The notes beneath the pieces are model-generated. The model was not told where the DNA came from and searched no databases. It saw nothing but the letters and a program-made list of their open reading frames with translations. This document shows, one piece after another, positions 45,067 to 55,758 of a stretch of 64,000 nucleotides of DNA (the stretch's first letter is position 1; each line of letters opens with the position of its first letter). The translations under genes were made by a program, and so were the position numbers. Source of the stretch: Knoxdaviesia capensis (lineage: Eukaryota; Ascomycota; Sordariomycetes; Microascales; Gondwanamycetaceae); NCBI GenBank assembly GCA_001510575.1, contig LNGK01000003.1, forward strand, positions 673,755-737,754. The letters are read 5' to 3'.

Positions 45067-45909
45067 ATGGGTATCAAGGGATTGTTCCCGATCATCAAGG
45101 AGAATGCCCCGGAGGCGGTCAAGGAGGGCGATATCAAGAGCCAGTTTGGCCGCAAGGTGGCAATTGTACGTTGTGTCGGTGTCCTTGATGTCTACGTTTG
45201 AAGCTTGAGCATGAACTAACGCCTTTCTCCGTTTGCACTACAGGATGCGTAAGAACCACCCCCCACCACGAAGCGAGCTAGCAAACCCTGATGTACTAAA
45301 CAGCAAACCCCCTACAGATCCATGAGCATCTACAGCTTCCTCATCGCGGTGCGCTCGGACGGCCAGCAGCTGATGAACGAGACCGGCCAGACCACGTCGC
45401 ACCTGATGGGCATGTTCTACCGCACGCTGCGGATGGTCGACAACGGCATCAAGCCGCTGTACGTGTTCGACGGCAAGCCGCCGAAGCTGAAGTCGGGCGA
45501 GCTGGCGCGGCGCTACATGCGCAAGCAGGAGGCCACGGAGGACCTGGAGGAGGCCAAGGAGACGGGCACGGCGGAGGACATTGAGAAGTTCTCGCGCCGC
45601 ACGGTGCGGGTGACGCGCGAGCACAACGAGGAGTGCCAGCGGCTGCTGAAGCTGATGGGCGTGCCGTACATCATCGCGCCGACCGAGGCCGAGGCGCAGT
45701 GTGCGGTGCTCGCGCGCGGCGGCAAGGTGTATGCCGCGGCCAGCGAGGACATGGATACGCTGTGCTTCAACTCGCCGATTTTGCTGCGCCACCTAACGTT
45801 CAGCGAGATGCGGAAGGAGCCGATCCAGGAGATCCACGTGGAAAAGGTGTTGGAGGGGCTGGGCATGACGCGGGAGCAGGTGAGTACTGGTGCAGCAGTT
45901 GTGGGCTGA

Positions 45910-45951
<42 letters not shown>

Positions 45952-46492
45952 CTGACACGGCCGGCTACAGTTCGTCGACCTGTGCATCCTGCTCGGCTGC
46001 GACTATCTCGACCCGATCCCGAAGGTCGGCCCGACGACGGCGCTCAAGCTGATGCGCGAGCACGGCAGCCTGGAGAAGGTGGTGGAGTTCATGAAGAGCG
46101 ACCCGAAGCAGAAGTTCGTGGTGCCGGACGACTGGCCGTTCGCCGACGCGCGCGAGCTCTTCTTCCAGCCGGACGTCAAGCCGGCCGACGCGCCCGAGTG
46201 CGACTTCAAGTGGGACAAGCCCGACATTCCCGGGCTGGTGCAGTTCCTCGTCGCCGAGAAGGGCTTCTCGGAGGAGCGCGTGCGCGGCGGCGCGGCGCGG
46301 CTCGAGAAGAGCCTGAAGACGTCGCAGCAGAGCCGGCTCGAGGGCTTCTTCAAGCCCGTGGCCAAGACCGACGCCGAGCGCGAGGCGCAGAAGCGCAAGC
46401 TGGAGGAGCGGAATGTCGAGAAGCGCAAGAAGATCAAGGAGGAGAAGAAGGAGAAGGCCAAGGGCAAGGCGCGGCCGCGCGGGGCGGCGTGA
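45067..46492 (+). CDS. RAD27: Flap endonuclease 1 (Rad27/FEN1), with a 5-nt microexon
   Basis: Exons are 45067-45165, 45244-45248, 45318-45879 and 45971-46492; 395 aa (human FEN1 is 380). It cleaves 5' flaps during Okazaki fragment maturation and long-patch base excision repair. All seven catalytic acids sit at their expected numbers: D34 (AIDAS), D86 (VFDGKPP), E158 and E160 (TEAEAQC), D179 and D181 (SEDMDTL), D233 (LLGCDYLD). A PIP box near the C-terminus ([11 protein letters not shown]) binds PCNA, followed by a K/E-rich tail. D34 and the first two bases of A35 are encoded by a microexon GATGC between two good introns (GTACGT...CTACAG and GTAAGA...CTACAG). The last intron (GTGAGT...CTACAG) contains a (GA)n run. 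Confidence 0.97.
45912..45948. repeat. (GA)n microsatellite in a FEN1 intron
   Basis: About 18 GA units lie in the 91-nt third intron, between the donor and the branch region, making up over a third of it. Confidence 0.9.
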
Positions 46493-48448
46493 GGTCGGTG
46501 TCCATCAGGTCTTCAGGGTGTGGATTCTTCTCGGGTTTTTCGTTTCGTTCTTGGCTGGTGGGCGTTCTTCTCTGCTGTTTTTTTTTTTTCGTTTGCTCTT
46601 CATGGTATTCGGGCGCCTTGAGAGTTACGATATGGGATATTGGACTGCCCGTTTAGCTGTCGGGTGTGGTGATAGTCGGGCCGGGCTCGGGTTTCCGTGA
46701 CGAACTTGCGTCGGTATGATAAATGCATGCCGTTTGTATGTACTCTGTTCTCAGCATCCATTATCCCCAGATCTTCACGTGTGATAAGTGTGATAAATGG
46801 CCCGTCGGAATTGTATCTGAAAGGAGTCGGAGTGGAGCTCAATGGTGCGTTAGGGTTTAACCCGCCGTCGCATTACTCTACACATGCTCATTGGTACAGT
46901 ACTTCTTCACAGACAACCTATCCGATGCTTCCCAATTCCAGACAGACGCAAGAGTCCATGTGACCGGACCCCGTGCGACAAATACGACGACCAGCCCGTC
47001 CAAATGGGGATTTCTGATATTGTGAACCAACCGGGGGGGGTTGATGAGAAAAAGTCTGGAGAAGCCGAGGCACGTTTTTGCTGGCAACCTTCAAAATCTG
47101 GTATTAGGAGTGGGGTTTCGTTGTGCTGCGGTTTAACGTCGCCTGTTTTGCGGTGCCTGTGAAAGCTGTGGAGCGCTGCTCTTCTAAACAACCCAAGAAT
47201 GCGGGTTTCTGGGGGGAATCGGCGGGCGAGCCAATCAGCAGCCTGGAATTTGCAAGTCAGCGTGCATGACGTCAGCCGAATGCAGCTTCGACCGTGCGCC
47301 GGGCGTGGCCCAGCACTGTGTCTTTTTACATGGAGTCTGCGGCGAGGCTACAGTGTCCCGAGGATGGCCGGACTGTGCTGGGGGCGGGGACCGGCGATTT
47401 ATGCAGCAAGCTCTATTTCACATGCCAAAGGCCAGGCGAGTGAAGTGCCCCCCCCTCCCCCAGTGGCGAGGAACTGGGGGCTTTGTTGGTCTGGTGGTAG
47501 TCTGCCAATGCGAGGCAGACGAAGGGCCAGAAGAGGGCCGAGATTGAAAGTCTGGAGAAGGGGGACAGACGAGACAGAAATCTGGGGAGCCGAGTGATAT
47601 CGCGGCTGGTTCTGGGCCGTGGCCGCCGAAGTTGGTCTCCGATAGCCCCGGGATCTCGGAATACATGGCGGTTCTCTCGCCCTCGGTGTGTGTGTCCTGC
47701 CGAAAGCATCTCGTCACCGGTCACCTGTCTTCAAGACGGGGTTTCGTCTCAGGCACGTCTGACAGAAGCAGCTGAAGCCGCAAAGATGCACATATGAACT
47801 CATGAGAGACATATGCACGGCATTAAAAAAAAGATCATAAATAAAGATTAAATAAAATAGAATAAACTAAAACAAAATAAAATAAAATAAGCAAAAAGCC
47901 AGCAAAAGCGGCGGTCAGACACATGTGGCCGCCCCTTCAACGCATGCGGAACATGTGACAATGGCCGCTCCAGCGCCTGCAGCCCCTAACTCTCAACCGA
48001 GACACAGCAAAATGCCCGCCACCAAAGCAGAGGAAAGAGCGACCGGCCTCCCCGCATAATTGCATTACAGGGGCTTGCAAGTTTAGGTGAACCCCCTAAC
48101 AAAGCTTCAGAAGCTGTCACATTGCCCTCATTCTTTTCTTTTTCCTTCTTCCTCGGTGATTCTTGCGTGCCGTTTAAACCGGGTCTTATTCCCTCTCTTC
48201 AAATAGCTTTGGCTTCCTCGGATGATCTTTTAACGTGGGATATTTATTTTCCTTTTTTTTCTTTTCTTCTCTCTCTTCTTTCTTCCTTCTTCATTTCTCT
48301 CTCCATCTCCAACATCACAATCTCTCTTCACCTTCTCAGACGAACTTGGTATTGATCGCCCGTCTTCATCCGCCTCACTTCTCTCTCTGCATCTCTCCCG
48401 CCTCTATCTTCACACCCTCACCCTCACTCTCACTCCCACACTCACACC
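46493..48448. other. Intergenic region; leader of the b5-acyl-CoA dehydrogenase gene
   Basis: No gene is supported. A telomere-like box (TTAGGGTTTAA) stands at 46850-46860. An A-rich AAATAAAATA stretch covers 47826-47895. A C/T-rich leader spans about 48120-48448, ending in a CTCACTCTCACTCCC-type run just before the ATG. Confidence 0.55.
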
Positions 48449-50362
48449 ATGTCGAAGACCTTCACCCAGGCCGACGTGGCCACCCACAACAAGCCCGACT
48501 CGCTGTTCATCGTCGTCGACGGCGATGTGTACGACGTCACCAAGTTCCAGGACGACCACCCAGGTACGTACAATGCGCTTTCACGTGATCGTGCCAATGG
48601 CGATTGTGTGTGCTGCTTGAAGACGGCCGCCAGCGACCGAGACAGAGAGAGAAAGACCGGAGAGAGGGGTCTGCATCTCTCACAGAAACACTAGCTATGA
48701 CATCCCCTCCCTTCACGCGGGGAAGAAGAACATCGCGTGCCTCGAAAGTCCCAGTACACACACTTGCACCGCAGTCACAGTCAGCACCGCCGCTAACCCT
48801 AACTCGTCCTTCTAATCTCAGGTGGCAAGAAGATCCTGCAAAGAGTGGCCGGAAAGGACGCTTCCAAACAGTTCTGGAAGTACCACAATGAGGGCATCCT
48901 GAAGAAGTACAAGGCCCAGCTCCAGGTCGGCTCGCTCGACACCAAGCCCAAGCCCGCCGCCGAGGCCCCGAAGCCCGCCCCGGTTGCTAAGAAGCCCGCC
49001 CCCGCTGCTGCTGCTGCTGCTCCCGCCGCCGCCACATCGACCGCCGTGGTGCACGCGCCCTCGGAGGCGCTGGAGCCGTTCGGCGCTCTGATCCCCTTTG
49101 GCGACCCCAGCTGGTACCAGGGCTACCACTCGCCCTACTTCAACGAGACCCACGCCGCCCTGCGCGCCGAGGTGCGCGAGTGGGTTGAGCGCGACATCGA
49201 GCCGTACGTCACCGAGTGGGACGAGAAGAAGGAGGTGCCGGCCGAGATCTACAAGGAGATGGGCCGCCGCGGCTACCTCACCGGCCTGCTCGGCATCCAC
49301 CCCTACCCCCAGCACATCACCGGCACGTCGGTGGCGTCGGTGCCGCCCGAGAAGTGGGATCTCTTCCACGAGATGCTGCTGACCGACGAGCTGTCGCGCA
49401 CCGGTTCCGGCGGCTTCGTGTGGAACCTGATCGGCGGCTTCGGCATTGGCTGCCCGCCGCTGATCAAGTTTGGCCAGAAGGCCCTGGTCGACCGCATCGC
49501 CCCCGGCATCCTCAGCGGCGACAAGCGCATCTGCCTGGCCATCACCGAGCCCGACGCCGGCTCCGACGTGGCCAACCTGACGTGCGAGGCCAAGCTGTCC
49601 GAGGACGGCAAGCACTTCATCGTCAACGGCGAGAAGAAGTGGATCACCAACGGCATCTGGTCCGACTACTTCACCACCGCCGTGCGCACCGGCGGGCCCG
49701 GCATGAACGGCGTCAGCCTGCTGCTGATCGAGCGCGACTTCCCCGGCGTGTCGACCCGCCGCATGGACTGCCAGGGCGTGTGGTCGTCGGGCACCACCTA
49801 CATCACCTTCGAGGACGTCAAGGTGCCGGTCGAGAACCTGCTGGGCAAGATGAACCAGGGCTTCCGCGTCATCATGACCAACTTCAACCACGAGCGCATC
49901 GGCATCATCATCCAGTCGGTGCGCTTCTCGCGCGTGTGCTACGAGGAGTCGGTCAAGTACGCGAGCAAGCGCCGCACCTTTGGCAAGAAGCTGATCGAGC
50001 ACCCGGTCATCCGCCTGAAGCTGGCCCACATGGCGCGGCAGATCGAGGCGTCGTACAACTGGCTCGAGAACCTGATCTTCCAGTGCCAGCAGATGGACGA
50101 GCGCGAGGCCATGCTGCGGCTGGGCGGCGCCATCGCCTCGCTCAAGGCCCAGGCCACCGTCACCTTTGAGTTCTGCGCCCGCGAGGCGTCGCAGATCTTC
50201 GGCGGCCTCAGCTACTCGCGCGGCGGCCAGGGCGGCAAGGTCGAGCGGCTGTACCGCGATGTGCGGGCCTATGCCATTCCGGGTGGTTCGGAGGAGATCA
50301 TGCTGGATCTCAGCATTCGCCAGTCGATGCGTGTGGCCAAGGCCATCGGCATGAAGCTGTAA
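48449..50362 (+). CDS. Cytochrome b5-acyl-CoA dehydrogenase fusion, 551 aa
   Basis: Exons are 48449-48563 and 48822-50362, with a 258-nt phase-1 intron (GTACGT...CTCAG). Residues 1-~72 are a cytochrome b5 heme domain (FIVVDGDVYDVTKFQDDHPGG, axial ligands H37 and H60). An A/P/K-rich linker (~75-105) leads to a complete acyl-CoA dehydrogenase: FAD/substrate block ITEPDAGSDVANL and GEKKWITNG, then FEDVKVPVENLLG, RRTFGKKLIEHPVIRLKLA, and FGGLSYSRGGQGGKVERLYRDVRAYAIPGGSEE. The MCAD-type catalytic Glu (YEG) is absent here (IPGG). A Glu in the NHERIG helix matches the isovaleryl/long-chain enzymes, so the base probably comes from there. Such fusions are known in fungi, and the b5 domain may act as an on-board electron partner. 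The C-terminus MKL is only a weak peroxisomal signal. Confidence 0.93.
48793..48803. promoter_or_regulatory. Telomere-like box inside an intron (CTAACCCTAAC)
   Basis: It lies 18 bp before the acceptor of the b5-acyl-CoA dehydrogenase intron. It supplies two CTAAC branch-point matches, so its presence may be splicing-related rather than a protein-binding site. Confidence 0.4.
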
Positions 50363-52352
50363 GCGGTGTCGTCTGTTCTTTTTTGGGTCACTTTCCTTTT
50401 GTTGGTGTGTTTTCTATGATCTTCTCCGTACATATGTTTCCCCCTTTTCTACCATCTCCCTCTATCTTTTCTTTTTCTCTTGTTCACTGAGTGCGTGACG
50501 GGGGGTTTTCGTCTTTTTTTTTTTTTCCTGTTTGGGCTGTTCGCTATTTGTGTATCATCATTTGGTGTGCTGGGTAAACGTGTCAGACTATATAAACAAA
50601 ATCTTTCTGGAATTACTACTGCTCTCTGTGTGTGTATATGTGTGTGTGTAGGTGCGTGTGTGCGTGTCTCTTGATGTCTCATTGTATTCCCACTCTTTAC
50701 TATGGCTCCTCTCCCTTCCATGGCCACTCCAGTCCAGAGCGGTCTATTCCTCGTGAAGGGAGACTGCACACCCAGCTGCTCGGCTTTCCCAGTCTTCCAA
50801 GTTTCCCCTGCAACTTCTCGGGGTATCCCAAAGACCCCGTTTTCCACACGACTGCCAATTCCGCGTTCCGACGCTTCCGGGGGTTCCCTCGATAAAGTGG
50901 GTTCGGTGGCAGCCCCGAGAGCCGGAGAGCCGGCTGGGCTTCTGACTCTGCCAATCTGTCTGTGTGCACTCGGTGGATGGAGACATGTCTATGCTAGTAC
51001 CAACTCTATCAACTAGCTCCTCAACTCAATTCAACTTGCACGTCCACTGTCCTTGCTTAGGAACGAGACTTACCACATACAGCAACCTCTCTTCACTGAG
51101 CCCACGAGTATTCCCCTCCAACCCTCCCGCACCTCGTTTGCACACCCTCTCGCGATCGTCACAGATGCCTGCAATTTCCGCCCCCACCGGAATGAACCAC
51201 CGAAACCGCCCACCCACTCACCACACTCACGCTGCCCACCACCAACAAACTCTTTGTAAACAACACCCATACCACACCACAACCACCCACGCTCTGCCGT
51301 TTTCTCGTGTGTCATCCGGAATGCACCCCACGCGCACCTGCAGCCGCAGAACAGAGAGATCTGAGTCACCCTACTTTCCCAGACTCTGGGCCGTCTTGCG
51401 TTCGGGGCGTCGGCCGCACCTGTATCCATCCCTTTTGCTCCTGGGAAGCTGTGTGTCTCAACCTGCGAACTAGTAGGTAGGATTTCGTGCGGCGGCATGG
51501 ACCCCCGTCCATATACGCATTCTCCGATAACGGGAGACCCAGACACAGCTGTGCACCCGCGCCAAACACCAAAAGAACACTCGTACAATGAATAATATAC
51601 ACAGGTGAAGGAACGAGGACGCACACCGCCCTCGGTGGGGGCCGCCGCAACAACGTGGGGGAGGGAACCAGCGAATATTCCGGCGAAGAGAGACCGACGG
51701 GCCCCTGTAGGGAGACCAGATACACCGGGATTGAAGCCCTGGATTCCAGAAGCAGAGGAAGACCAAAACACACGCTGAGAAGAAACAGCCGGCTAAGCAA
51801 TGTTCCAGTGCGAATCCCGCCAGTTCCCCAGCCGCGAAAAGTCCTGTCAGGCGCTTCACGTCGTGCGTCTCTCTTCTCACCCGTATATATCCCCCAAGCC
51901 GCCGCCATCCCGGCCGGCCACCTCGCTCGTATTGCGCCTTTTCTCCCCCCCCCTTTCGCTCCGCCTCTCTTTTTATTTTTCTTCTTGTTCTGCAGGCCAT
52001 GGTTGTCGCCGCCCGCTCATCCCCCGAAGCCCCGCTGCATCCCGGCGCCACCTGCTTCCCCCGGAGTTCTCCGCCCGGGCCTTGTCCGACCTGAGCCCCG
52101 TCCCTCGTTTTTCTTTTGGTCCTTTCCTGTGGTCCGTTGTTGTTGCTTGATATCGTCACTCGTTTACATCGTCGTTTTTGGGGGGGTCCTTCTCTTTTGT
52201 GTACTTGGCAGGTCCGGCTGACTGCACCGTGACTGCCGCTTTGTCGCTGCCTCTGCCCGTCGCTCTTTAATCGAAACTCTGTCGCTCGTTATTCCTCCCT
52301 CTCACAAGATTTCAAACAAATACACACACCAAACCCCCCATCTCAGATAATC
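50363..52352. other. 2-kb intergenic region without supported genes
   Basis: T-rich 3' flank (T14 near 50515), GT repeats near 50625-50665, then mixed sequence with chance frames on both strands up to 233 codons. A C/T-rich leader (52170-52350) precedes the next ATG. Confidence 0.55.
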
Positions 52353-53109
52353 ATGGCCCTGCTGAAGGCCCTCGTCTCGGCCCTGGCCGCCACTTACTCC
52401 GGCCTCGGGCCCCGCGTCATATCCGGCGCGGGCGGGTTGAAAGACGTCTCGAACACAGTCTTCCCCGCGGCCGTTCTCCCACGCGTGGTCCTGCACAGCG
52501 TCGCCGTCGTCCCCGCCAAGCCCCCGGCCAACACCAGCCACGGATCGCCTGTTTTCGCTGCCCACGACGATGTGCCGACGTACCTCATCGTGGCCAAGAC
52601 GCCTAGCAAACGCGGCGCTGCGGGTGGTCTGCGCGACATGGCTCTCTCGGGAAGCTTCTGCGGTGGCGCCGCCAACGGGTCCTCTGTGCCGGCTGTTCCT
52701 GGTGCAGTCAACCCGAGCCCTATCGATCTCGGGGCGGTGCGGAAGGCCGCGGTGCCCCAAGCTGCGCACCGCCCGCATGTCACCATGTGGCCGGGGGACT
52801 ACCGAGAGACAGCCGCCTGGCACACACCCGGTGAGTCCCACACGGCTACACCCTCACCGGCCATTTTTCACTAACCCGCTGATTTTCCTCTCCCCTCCAG
52901 ACTCTCCCCCCGCCGCAAACGCAAGCCGTGTCACCCAGGCACAACAGGCCAATCGGGCTGACGCTGCGCAGCCCGTCGTGGCCGCCACTGATAGGACGGC
53001 CGTGAAGCCCGCTGGCGTCGTCATCAAAACCTCGGTGTGGGACGCAGGATTCGTGGTGCTCTCGGTGGCGTTTGCTGTGATGTCGCTGGGCATGTTCACC
53101 GTGCTGTAG
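52353..53109 (+). CDS. Unknown 228-aa protein with C-terminal membrane anchor
   Basis: Exons are 52353-52830 and 52901-53109 (70-nt intron, GTGAGT...CCAG, CTAACC branch, phase 1). I do not recognise the family. The N-terminus MALLKALVSALAATYSGLG is amphipathic and hydrophobic with a nearby Arg and no acids, compatible with mitochondrial or ER targeting. The middle is G/A/P/V-rich with HRPHVTMWPGDYRETAAW as the most structured-looking part. The last ~18 residues (FVVLSVAFAVMSLGMFTVL) form a single membrane helix ending at the stop, so the protein is probably tail-anchored. The clean splice phase and the hydrophobic end preserved only by splicing support a real gene. Confidence 0.65.
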
Positions 53110-53834
53110 CGGGCACTCGGGAATGTGCGGGTTAGACGGGATGAATGTCCCGGGGTGGTTGGAGGTTTAGGCTTGGGATGTCTCCTAGTTGTCCATTCTG
53201 TGTTTGTTTACTAGAATAAAATTCCCTTCTCTCGTCCTGGATACAAATCGTTGACTCAAACCCTTCCCCCGTGTAACCCTAACCGCTGGGGTTGCAGCTG
53301 ACTAACAACTCGCGCTTGACTGGAGAAGGCTGAGAACCGGTACAAGCGCGGTACATGGCGCCTGTGCCTGTTTCAGCAGCCATTTGTGGCTGTGTGGCAG
53401 GTCACTTGCAGGTACACCCCACTATCATGACCACGCCATCAAAGTCATTCACCACCTTCAGTTTTGGCCTTGTTAGCGAGTGTTCGCTTTTCCCTTCTGC
53501 ATCTTGCTTTCCTTCCCACTTCACCCTTTACATTCATCGTCAATTCTCCAATCCATCATTCGAATCTGCGAATCGTCTCTAGTTATCCCGTCAATCGACT
53601 CGGCTTTTCGTGCGCTTCCTGAAATCTCGGGCCGTTGATATCCCGCGCCTGCGTTTCCCCTGCTGCAGCCTGGCCTGATCTGATATCTTGGGTTGTGCCG
53701 TGACTGTCAATCCACAGCGGCACCGTTGATCTATCTGGAGCCTGTTTGCTTCAGACGAGCAGTTCGGCTGATCCGGCTGTGTGCTGTATCCTCTGGTCAT
53801 CCGAGTGTGTCCGTGAACCCCCGCGCCGCTCACC
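53110..53834. promoter_or_regulatory. Intergenic spacer with telomere-like box
   Basis: TAACCCTAACC at 53274-53284 lies about 550 bp before the next start codon. C/T-rich leader at 53450-53580. No gene is supported. Confidence 0.45.
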
Positions 53835-55164
53835 ATGTCGCACTCTCCGCGCCCGTCGCAGGGCATGCTCATCAACCTCCCGCCTCCGCAGCCGGCGGAC
53901 ACTCCGTCCGACATGCCGTAAGTACCCGCAGCCGACGCGTTTGATGCTGACGCCAGTATACGCTAACCCTCGCTGCTGCACCCCCCCCCAAAGTGGAACC
54001 CCCACCAGCACCACCACATCCCTCTCAGCACTGTCGACCATAGCTACCAAGGACGGCCACCGGGGCCACCTGCACGGGCCGGGCTTCCGGAGCCACCCGA
54101 CGTGGGGCGCCCCCACCTCCCTGGAGGCCGAGCGGGCCGAGCGCATATCGCGGCTCGCCGGCCTGGAGCGCGTGTCCACCCTGCGCGCCCCGCCCGGCGC
54201 CCCCGGTGCCGCCGGGCCCAGCACATCGGCCGCGCCCGCCCCGCAAACCGCGCTGGCGTACCCGGCGGTGTACTTTGACGCGCACGGCCAGCCGGTGTCG
54301 GCGGCGACCAAGATGAGCACGGTCGGCACCGCCAGCGCGACCAGCAGCTTCGTCGACGACACCCGCACGACGACCGAGGACGACGACGAAGACAACGACG
54401 ACGACGACACCTCCAGCAGCGAGCTGCGCAGCCGCATGTCGACGCGGTTCCGCGAGGCCGACGGCGACGGCGACGCCGACGCCATGATGCTGATGGACGA
54501 GGACATGGTGTCGCAGTCGGCGTCGGCGTTCGGCGACCGCATGAGCGACGACGGCGCCTCCAGCCTGGTCGGCTTTGGCGAGGGCGCCGGGAGCACCATC
54601 TCCGGGCCCATCTACCAGCGCCGCCTCGCCCCGGGCGTGCCGCTGCACGTGTCGTCGGCGGCGGCTGCCGCTGCTGCGTCGGCGGCCGGCCTGGGCCTCG
54701 AGCGCACTGCCTCGGGCATGAGCGATGCCAGTGCGGCCAGCCGCGCCGCCCACTGGGACCACGGCCTGGCGACGACCCCGACGGCGGACGGCCCGCCGTA
54801 CATGCACGGCGCCGTCGGCCTCGACACGCCGATGGCCGACGGCGACCCCAGCGGCGTGGCCTTCGACGCGTACATGACGTCGGCCACGTCGCTCGCCGGC
54901 CCGTCGTCCAGCGGGCTGGGCACGCCGGCCACCAACGCCAGCATGTCGCCGGCCGCGGCAGGAGCTGCAGGACCAGCTGCCAGCCCGGTGGGCCCCAGTG
55001 TCCGTGGCGGCGGGGCCGTCGTGCCCGGTGGAGCGGCGGCGGCGGCGCCGCGCGAGATCAGCACCATCATCTCCGACCGGGTGCTCCGCGAGCGGCGCGA
55101 CCGCGGGCAGGTTGGCGCGGCGGGGCGGCGGCGGAGTCCGGGTGGCAAGGGGGTTCGGCGGTGA
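53835..55164 (+). CDS. Unknown acidic/low-complexity protein, 417 aa
   Basis: Exons are 53835-53917 and 53994-55164, with a 76-nt phase-2 intron (GTAAGT...AAAG, CTAACC branch). The splice joins MSHSPRPSQGMLINLPPPQP...SDMP to GTPTSTTTSLSALSTIATKDGHRGH, a segment that looks conserved, followed by SLEAERAERISRLAGLERVST. The rest is low complexity: an Asp/Glu cluster (~165-180), D/M-rich stretches, a poly-Ala run, many S/T/G/P, and a basic C-terminus (RVLRERRDRGQ...RRRSPGGKGVRR). It is probably nuclear and largely disordered, possibly a chromatin or transcription-associated subunit, but I cannot name the family. Confidence 0.7.
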
Positions 55165-55707
55165 GCTGGGCTAAGACTCTGTGCTACGGGTGTACTCTTG
55201 TGGTCGTCGTTTCTTTTGCTTTTCGAAATGGGGTCCGGATAGTTTCTTACTGGCGTTTCCTTTTTTTTTTTATGATCATTATTCCCTTCCTTCTTTCCCG
55301 TGGTTTTTTTTATGATACTCTCTTCACTTCTGTTTCTGTTTTGTTCTCGTGGTCTTCATGCTCGTGTCCTTGGTGCCTGGAGGAGTGTTCTCACGGCGTT
55401 CTGACTGCATCGGATAGCGGCAGTCGGGCCCGTGCATGCTGCGGCTGCGTATGGCTCCGGCCGGGCGAATCGTGTACCGGTGTCTCACGGCCAACTTCCC
55501 CCTCGTTTGTCGGACGGTGTATATGTGTGTGTGTGTGTGGTGATGGGCTACTTGGTTGCTCTACTGGAGAGTTTAGCGTTTGTGTCTACGTCCTCCTCTG
55601 TGGGGATGGGGACATCTAGTATCCTGTATGATGGTGCAGGGCCAGAGTTCGTTCGTTGGGGGGATTACGGTGGCTGGTGGGAAAGTCCTACGAATACGAT
55701 ACCTTCT

Positions 55708-55758
<51 letters not shown>

